Part shown: positions 61,201-64,000 of the stretch, one piece after another
Layout of the letters: each line of letters opens with the position of its first letter
Position numbering within the stretch: the stretch's first letter is position 1
DNA from: an uncultured Myxococcales bacterium
GTDB lineage: Bacteria > Myxococcota_A > Polyangia > Polyangiales > Polyangiaceae
Length of the DNA stretch: 64,000 nt
NCBI GenBank assembly: GCA_937949945.1
Contig: CALFEQ010000084.1
Location: 87,045-151,044 of the forward strand
Direction of reading: 5' to 3'
The notes under the pieces: model-generated
The model's input: only the letters and a program-made list of their open reading frames with translations
Told to the model about the DNA's origin: nothing
Database searches by the model: none
Made by a program: the position numbers and the translations under genes

Positions 61201-61444
61201 CCGCCCAGAGGTAGCTCGTCGCCGCGGCGCCGTGCTGCCCGGGCGCGTAACCGAGCGTGCCGGTCTCGGCGAACGTGCGCGCGACGACCTGGTGGATCCA
61301 CGCGTCGTCGAGCGGGAGCCCTCGCCCCGGCCAGAACCAGGCGATCGCCGCGAGCTGAGCGACCGCGAGCGTGATCCGCGCCAGCAGATCGCCTCGCCCC
61401 CGGAGGAGCGACGACGAGCGACCCGGAGGCGAGGCAAGCGACAT
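58232..61444 (-). CDS. GT-C membrane domain fused to ankyrin repeats
   Basis: A 1070-aa protein. Residues about 20-420 hold about ten membrane segments with the GT-C acidic motif in LPLDDAWIHQVVARTFAETG and the NPGE-like YAPGQHGAAATSYLW. Residues about 440-700 are soluble. A hydrophobic segment (about 705-735) and a second one near 760-778 ending PASGC look like a lipoprotein signal. Residues about 785-1070 have at least six ankyrin repeats (GATPLHLAARRGHG, RTALHDAVLSG, QTPLHLLAS, GALHAAAAADN). An internal start (GTG near 59200) cannot be excluded, which would make the ankyrin part a separate lipoprotein. The frame is continuous. Confidence 0.8.
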   Translation of the reverse strand: MSLASPPGRSSSLLRGRGDLLARITLAVAQLAAIAWFWPGRGLPLDDAWIHQVVARTFAETGTLGYAPGQHGAAATSYLWAALLAVNFALLRIDPSVWALVLNGASALATGQLLFTLLSRARPVEAGPVAWRCAVLATTLFACASPNVLWFVCSGMEAIPFVALSLAAIAGATAPGGKLRSAIGCGVAAGALALLRPDAVPLGGILAGWMLLRTKDVRRAFAIAAPWAASVALYVGSNVVKTGQAVPSTLAGRRWLWFETSLGLSRVDRVLDFLDAWGTRLGTYTFDTSLAVLWVLTALAAYGALRIVRSTSRADASATRSDRDGLLLLFGWGIFHAVFYALLLPTPGHGGRYQPLTPLLFAAALPLGAAFVLRALARIVGAKEDVRFGWFAALGIAPFVALAAPVATSLRQANALAVAHVDGTEIAAGRWLSTLPEGIVASFDIGGIGWASERRIIDLGGLSDAHTAALLESGRISEWLAERRVRWLVLPQSSEPVLPVFDDYRSRLHLRDNPKLTLEPVRVFETPFAQWAPAIAATWNAAQKQVVYEVRYTSEPGPPDVPKVAPTAVRAVVDPAGLVPRRDRVIAGHMLATLAAWGMEVDVRVEAEGGQHATAPETTAQPNVGTTMTGPCTIRLGWWGFGVDGCGSIADPRRIRATLYELAGRYVDVGDLGGALRAVPHVLAHARRSVDPRFHPPLSPLDHPTPGGNQLGLSRAGGTGLALLLGVLFAALLVEAGARRNVRLASLVEIARARFPALPSTALFVTACLSTLVPASGCARPSVREAIGLGRGAVEEALARGASIDGDGPDAPLLAAADAGDARIVALLVERGARLDVRAPDGATPLHLAARRGHGAATAVIASAMRSRAGAATIDAEAGPRRRTALHDAVLSGSPEAVAALVAAGADTEKADSFEQTPLHLLASIEPARAAAIAPLLRKADPRRADARGFGALHAAAAADNALAVRAIVANADTYAIEEKTPSLETPLDVALRYGRDRAAEALLQAGAALRPDAWPPLHEAARTDAVERAALLLAAGADTTRLARGKTALEVARENGSDRVASLLREHDR

Positions 61445-61664
61445 GACGAGCGGGACGGCGAAGGAAGGGGCTCGCGTGGACCGTCGCGTCGAGGGTCCGA
61501 CGAGCCCGGACGATGGCCGAAGGGCCGAGAAATCGCGGCGAACCTTGCCACGAAGTCGGCGTCCGATCCACGAGCACGACGGGGGGATCGGCCGGGGGAC
61601 ACTGGACAGGTGCGCGGGCGAGGGTCATCTTTGAGGCCGCTCCCCCCCATCGAGGAGGCGTCCC

Positions 61665-62081
61665 ATGGCGGATCGCGAGGACGAGACGATCGACAGCTTC
61701 GAGAAGTTCTGGGACTTCTACGTCGGCGAGCACTCGAAGAAGGGGACGCGGATCCTCCACTTCATCGGGACGACGGCTGCGCTCGGCTGCGTCGCCGGCG
61801 GGCTCTTCACGAAGCGGCGGTGGCTGTTGCTCCTCGCCCCCGTGGTCGGGTACGGGCCCGCGTGGATCGGGCACTTCTTCGTCGAGAAGAACAAGCCGGC
61901 CACGTTCAAGTACCCGCTGTGGTCGCTCCAGGCCGACTTCGTGATGTGGTGGAAGACGATCACGGGGACGATGCAAGCCGAGGTCGATCGCGTCCTCCGC
62001 GAGCGCGAAGAGGCGAAGGCGCGCGAGGAAGCCGCGGCGCGCGAGGAGCGCGTCTCGATCCAGAACGAAGCGGTCAACTGA
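61665..62081 (+). CDS. DUF962 (Mpo1-like) membrane protein
   Basis: A 138-aa protein with the DUF962 signature: FWDFYVGEHSKKGTRILHF, two hydrophobic segments (about 33-62), GYGPAWIGHFFVEKNKPATFKYPLWSL, and a charged coiled tail (about 105-138). The family includes the yeast Mpo1 dioxygenase for phytosphingosine alpha-oxidation; bacterial roles are unclear. The histidines at His20, His28 and the GHFF His are conserved positions. The start is backed by GGAGG about 7 nt upstream. Divergent from the ankyrin-fused GT-C gene. Confidence 0.85.
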   Translation: MADREDETIDSFEKFWDFYVGEHSKKGTRILHFIGTTAALGCVAGGLFTKRRWLLLLAPVVGYGPAWIGHFFVEKNKPATFKYPLWSLQADFVMWWKTITGTMQAEVDRVLREREEAKAREEAAAREERVSIQNEAVN

Positions 62082-62160
62082 CCTCCGCCTCCGAGCCGGC
62101 GTTCGTCCCGACCTGGGCCGTGATACCCTCGGGCGAGGACCATTCGCCGCGGAGGATTGG

Positions 62161-63762
62161 GTGAGCGAAGCCCGCGGGGATCGCGGGGCGGGGGCGAAGA
62201 GCCGCGTCGGCACCGTGATCAACGGAAAGTGGCTGATCGACGCCCGGATCGGCTCGGGCGGAATGGCCACGGTCTACGCGGCGACGCACCGCAACGGGCA
62301 CCGTGCTGCCCTGAAGATGCTCCACCTCCAGCTCTCGCGTGACCCGTCGACGCGGGCGCGCTTCCTCCGCGAGGGCTACGTGGCGAACGCGGTCGGGCAT
62401 CCGGGCGTCGTCGCCGTTCTGGACGACGGCGTGGCCGAGGACGGATCCGCGTTCCTCGTCCTCGAGCTGCTCGAGGGCGAGACGGTCGAAGCACGTCGCG
62501 AACGCCTCGGCGGCACGCTCAGTGTGGAGGAGGTGCTCGAGGTCGCCGATCAGGCGCTCGACGCGCTCGCGGCGGCGCACGAGAAGGGCATCGTCCACCG
62601 CGACGTGAAGCCCGAGAACGTCTTCGTGACGACCGACGGCCAGGTCAAGCTGCTCGATTTCGGCCTCGCGCGCATGAAGAGCGTGGAAGGGGAGACGACG
62701 AAGACCGGCGTGACGATCGGCACCCCCGAGTTCATGCCTCCCGAGCAGGCGAGGGGACGCCGCGACGCCGTCGACGCGCGCTCCGACGTCTGGGGGCTCG
62801 GCGCGACGCTCTTCACGTTGATCACGGGGCGCTACGTCCACGACGACGCGCAGTCGCTCCCCGAGCAGCTCCTCGCCGCGGCGACGCGCCGGCCGAAGCC
62901 GATCCGCCAGGTCGCGCCGCACGTGCCTCCGGCCATCGCGCAGGTGATCGATCGCGCGCTCGAGCTCGAGATGGACGATCGCTGGCCGAGCGCTCGCGAC
63001 ATGCAGCTCGCGTTGCGAGCCGCCCGCGCGAGCGTGCGGAGGTTCGACGCCGACAGCGCGACGATCGCCGCGTCGAGGCCGGTGGCGAAACCGTCCTCGG
63101 AGTCGGGCTCGATCACGATCGACGTCGCCCCGACCGAGGAGACGCGGCACGTCGGGAACGCGGGCTCCGTGGCCGGCGAACCGGCGCGTAGCTTCGAGGA
63201 CGCGACCGACCTGGAGGAGACCTTCGTCGAGAAGGGCCGCGCGTTCGCGTCGCCGCGCGGCGGCCTCCGAGCGGAAGCGAGCCGGAAGCCCGCGGTTGCC
63301 TCGGACCCGTCGCGTCCCATCCTCGAGCCGGAGGACGGCGCGACGCTCACTTCGCGCCCCCGAGAGCCCGTCGCGCGCGATCCGGTCGATGCGCCCACGC
63401 AGGTCAAGGTCGTCACGGACCGTGTGCCGAGGGTGCCCGAGACGGTGCGCCTCTCGCCCCGTCCGTCGCTACATGCCGTGTCGTCCGAGCCACCACCTTC
63501 CTTGCCACCACCTTCCTTCGCACCGGCGAGCGTGGCCCCCGCGTACGTTCCGTCTTCTCCCGACCCGTTCGGGGGCGAGCCTCCTCCGCTCTCGATCCCG
63601 GCGCCCCCGATGTCCTCGCAGCCGCTGGTCGTGCCCGATCCGTCCGAGGCGCGCGTGGCGAGCTCGCGTCGCGCGCTCCTCTTCCTCTCGCTCGTCCTGA
63701 TCGTGTGTTGCGCGGCGATGGCCGCGTACGTCCTCTGGCGCAACGACGCTGCTCCGCCGTGA
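62161..63762 (+). CDS. Hanks-type Ser/Thr protein kinase with membrane segment
   Basis: A 533-aa kinase. Catalytic domain about 20-290: glycine loop IGSGGMATVYAA, ATP lysine in HRAALKML, catalytic loop IVHRDVKPENV, DFG in LLDFGLARM, GTPEFMPPEQARG, DVWGLGATLF. A long Pro/Ser/Thr/Ala linker follows, and one membrane segment near 502-528 (LLFLSLVLIVCCAAMAAYVLW) with a very short extracytoplasmic tail. Typical of myxobacterial kinases. The start is GTG at 62161, after a GGAGGA site. Target unknown. Confidence 0.95.
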   Translation: MSEARGDRGAGAKSRVGTVINGKWLIDARIGSGGMATVYAATHRNGHRAALKMLHLQLSRDPSTRARFLREGYVANAVGHPGVVAVLDDGVAEDGSAFLVLELLEGETVEARRERLGGTLSVEEVLEVADQALDALAAAHEKGIVHRDVKPENVFVTTDGQVKLLDFGLARMKSVEGETTKTGVTIGTPEFMPPEQARGRRDAVDARSDVWGLGATLFTLITGRYVHDDAQSLPEQLLAAATRRPKPIRQVAPHVPPAIAQVIDRALELEMDDRWPSARDMQLALRAARASVRRFDADSATIAASRPVAKPSSESGSITIDVAPTEETRHVGNAGSVAGEPARSFEDATDLEETFVEKGRAFASPRGGLRAEASRKPAVASDPSRPILEPEDGATLTSRPREPVARDPVDAPTQVKVVTDRVPRVPETVRLSPRPSLHAVSSEPPPSLPPPSFAPASVAPAYVPSSPDPFGGEPPPLSIPAPPMSSQPLVVPDPSEARVASSRRALLFLSLVLIVCCAAMAAYVLWRNDAAPP

Positions 63763-63776
63763 AATCAGACCACAGA

Positions 63777-63818
63777 CCTCAGATCTCGGCGTCTGAGGCT
63801 GCGCGCGCAAACGCGCGC
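63777..63818 (+). terminator. two adjacent hairpins after the kinase gene
   Basis: CCTCAGA (63777-63783) pairs with TCTGAGG (63792-63798), and GCGCGCG (63801-63807) with CGCGCGC (63812-63818). They start 15 nt after the kinase stop. No clear T-tract follows. Likely transcription end. Confidence 0.45.
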
Positions 63819-63900
63819 CCTCTGGTACCGCCGCTCGGGCCGTGATCGCCGTCGTGTCCTGCGAGGGATTTCGGGAACGGGGCGCGCCCGGCCTCCCAAG

Positions 63901-63924
63901 CTGGAGACTGGAGTCTGGAGACTG
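63901..63924. repeat. short direct repeat of CTGGAGACTG
   Basis: CTGGAGACTG occurs at 63901-63910 and 63915-63924 (period 14), within the 238-bp stretch after the kinase gene. No gene is seen from 63819 to the window end. The style is similar to the 14-bp tandem repeat at 54497. Confidence 0.5.
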
Positions 63925-64000
63925 AAGTCCAAGCTCCGAGGCGGCGTGATGCTCGAGAGGCGAAGGGTCTGTCCGTGACGTCTTTCCGCTGAGGACTGAG

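Overview
The window is very GC-rich with strong third-position G/C bias, so long shadow reading frames occur on both strands. The gene content suggests a myxobacterium-like organism (Myxococcota, probably the Polyangia/Sorangiineae side). Supporting this are a DUF4388-TPR protein, an AgmX/PglI-type C-terminal domain protein, several serine/glycine-rich lipoproteins, an NtrC-type regulator, an FGE-like lipoprotein, a eukaryote-like Ser/Thr kinase and a Uma2-family gene. The assignment rests on gene families and composition, not on a marker gene.

Layout. 0.2-6.2 kb: a minus-strand signalling/envelope set (TlpA-like thioredoxin, NtrY-like histidine kinase, unknown protein, DUF4388/TPR protein). 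6.2-10.8 kb: unknown protein, small lipoprotein, NarL-type regulator, glycine-rich exported protein, carbohydrate-binding-like lipoprotein. 10.8-20.3 kb: aspS, a polytopic membrane protein, a nucleotidyltransferase-like gene with a small overlapping partner, glutamine synthetase-family enzyme, VWA-like lipoprotein and iron alcohol dehydrogenase. 20.5-26.7 kb: three GT-C-like membrane proteins and an LPG-synthase/flippase-like protein. 26.8-33.6 kb: NtrC-type regulator, FGE-like lipoprotein, AgmX/PglI protein, lipoprotein, zinc-ribbon methyltransferase.

The centre (33.6-50.4 kb) is the most interesting part. A compact minus-strand operon of eight genes runs from 43.9 down to 33.6 kb: fused GmhA-HldE(C-terminal), GmhB, HldA kinase, GT-C protein (type A), lipoprotein, GT-C protein (type B) with an extra C-terminal glycosidase-like domain, FkbM methyltransferase, and a GT9 heptosyltransferase-like protein. 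A divergent plus-strand operon carries paralogues of the same A, lipoprotein and B genes plus another GT-C gene. The simplest reading is a cell-surface glycan assembly locus that makes ADP-heptose precursors (no epimerase gene here), transfers heptose in the cytoplasm (GT9), and adds further sugars on the periplasmic side from lipid-linked donors (GT-C). The end product is unknown.

50.4-56.3 kb holds a diheme cytochrome convergent with a GMC dehydrogenase and its small partner, a serine acetyltransferase, a frameshifted Uma2 gene and a PHB-depolymerase-like lipoprotein. 56.4-61.4 kb holds two more GT-C proteins, one fused to ankyrin repeats; the window ends with a DUF962 protein and a Ser/Thr kinase. 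No rRNA, tRNA, CRISPR array, insertion sequence or prophage was recognised, and no gene-free stretch exceeds 300 bases.
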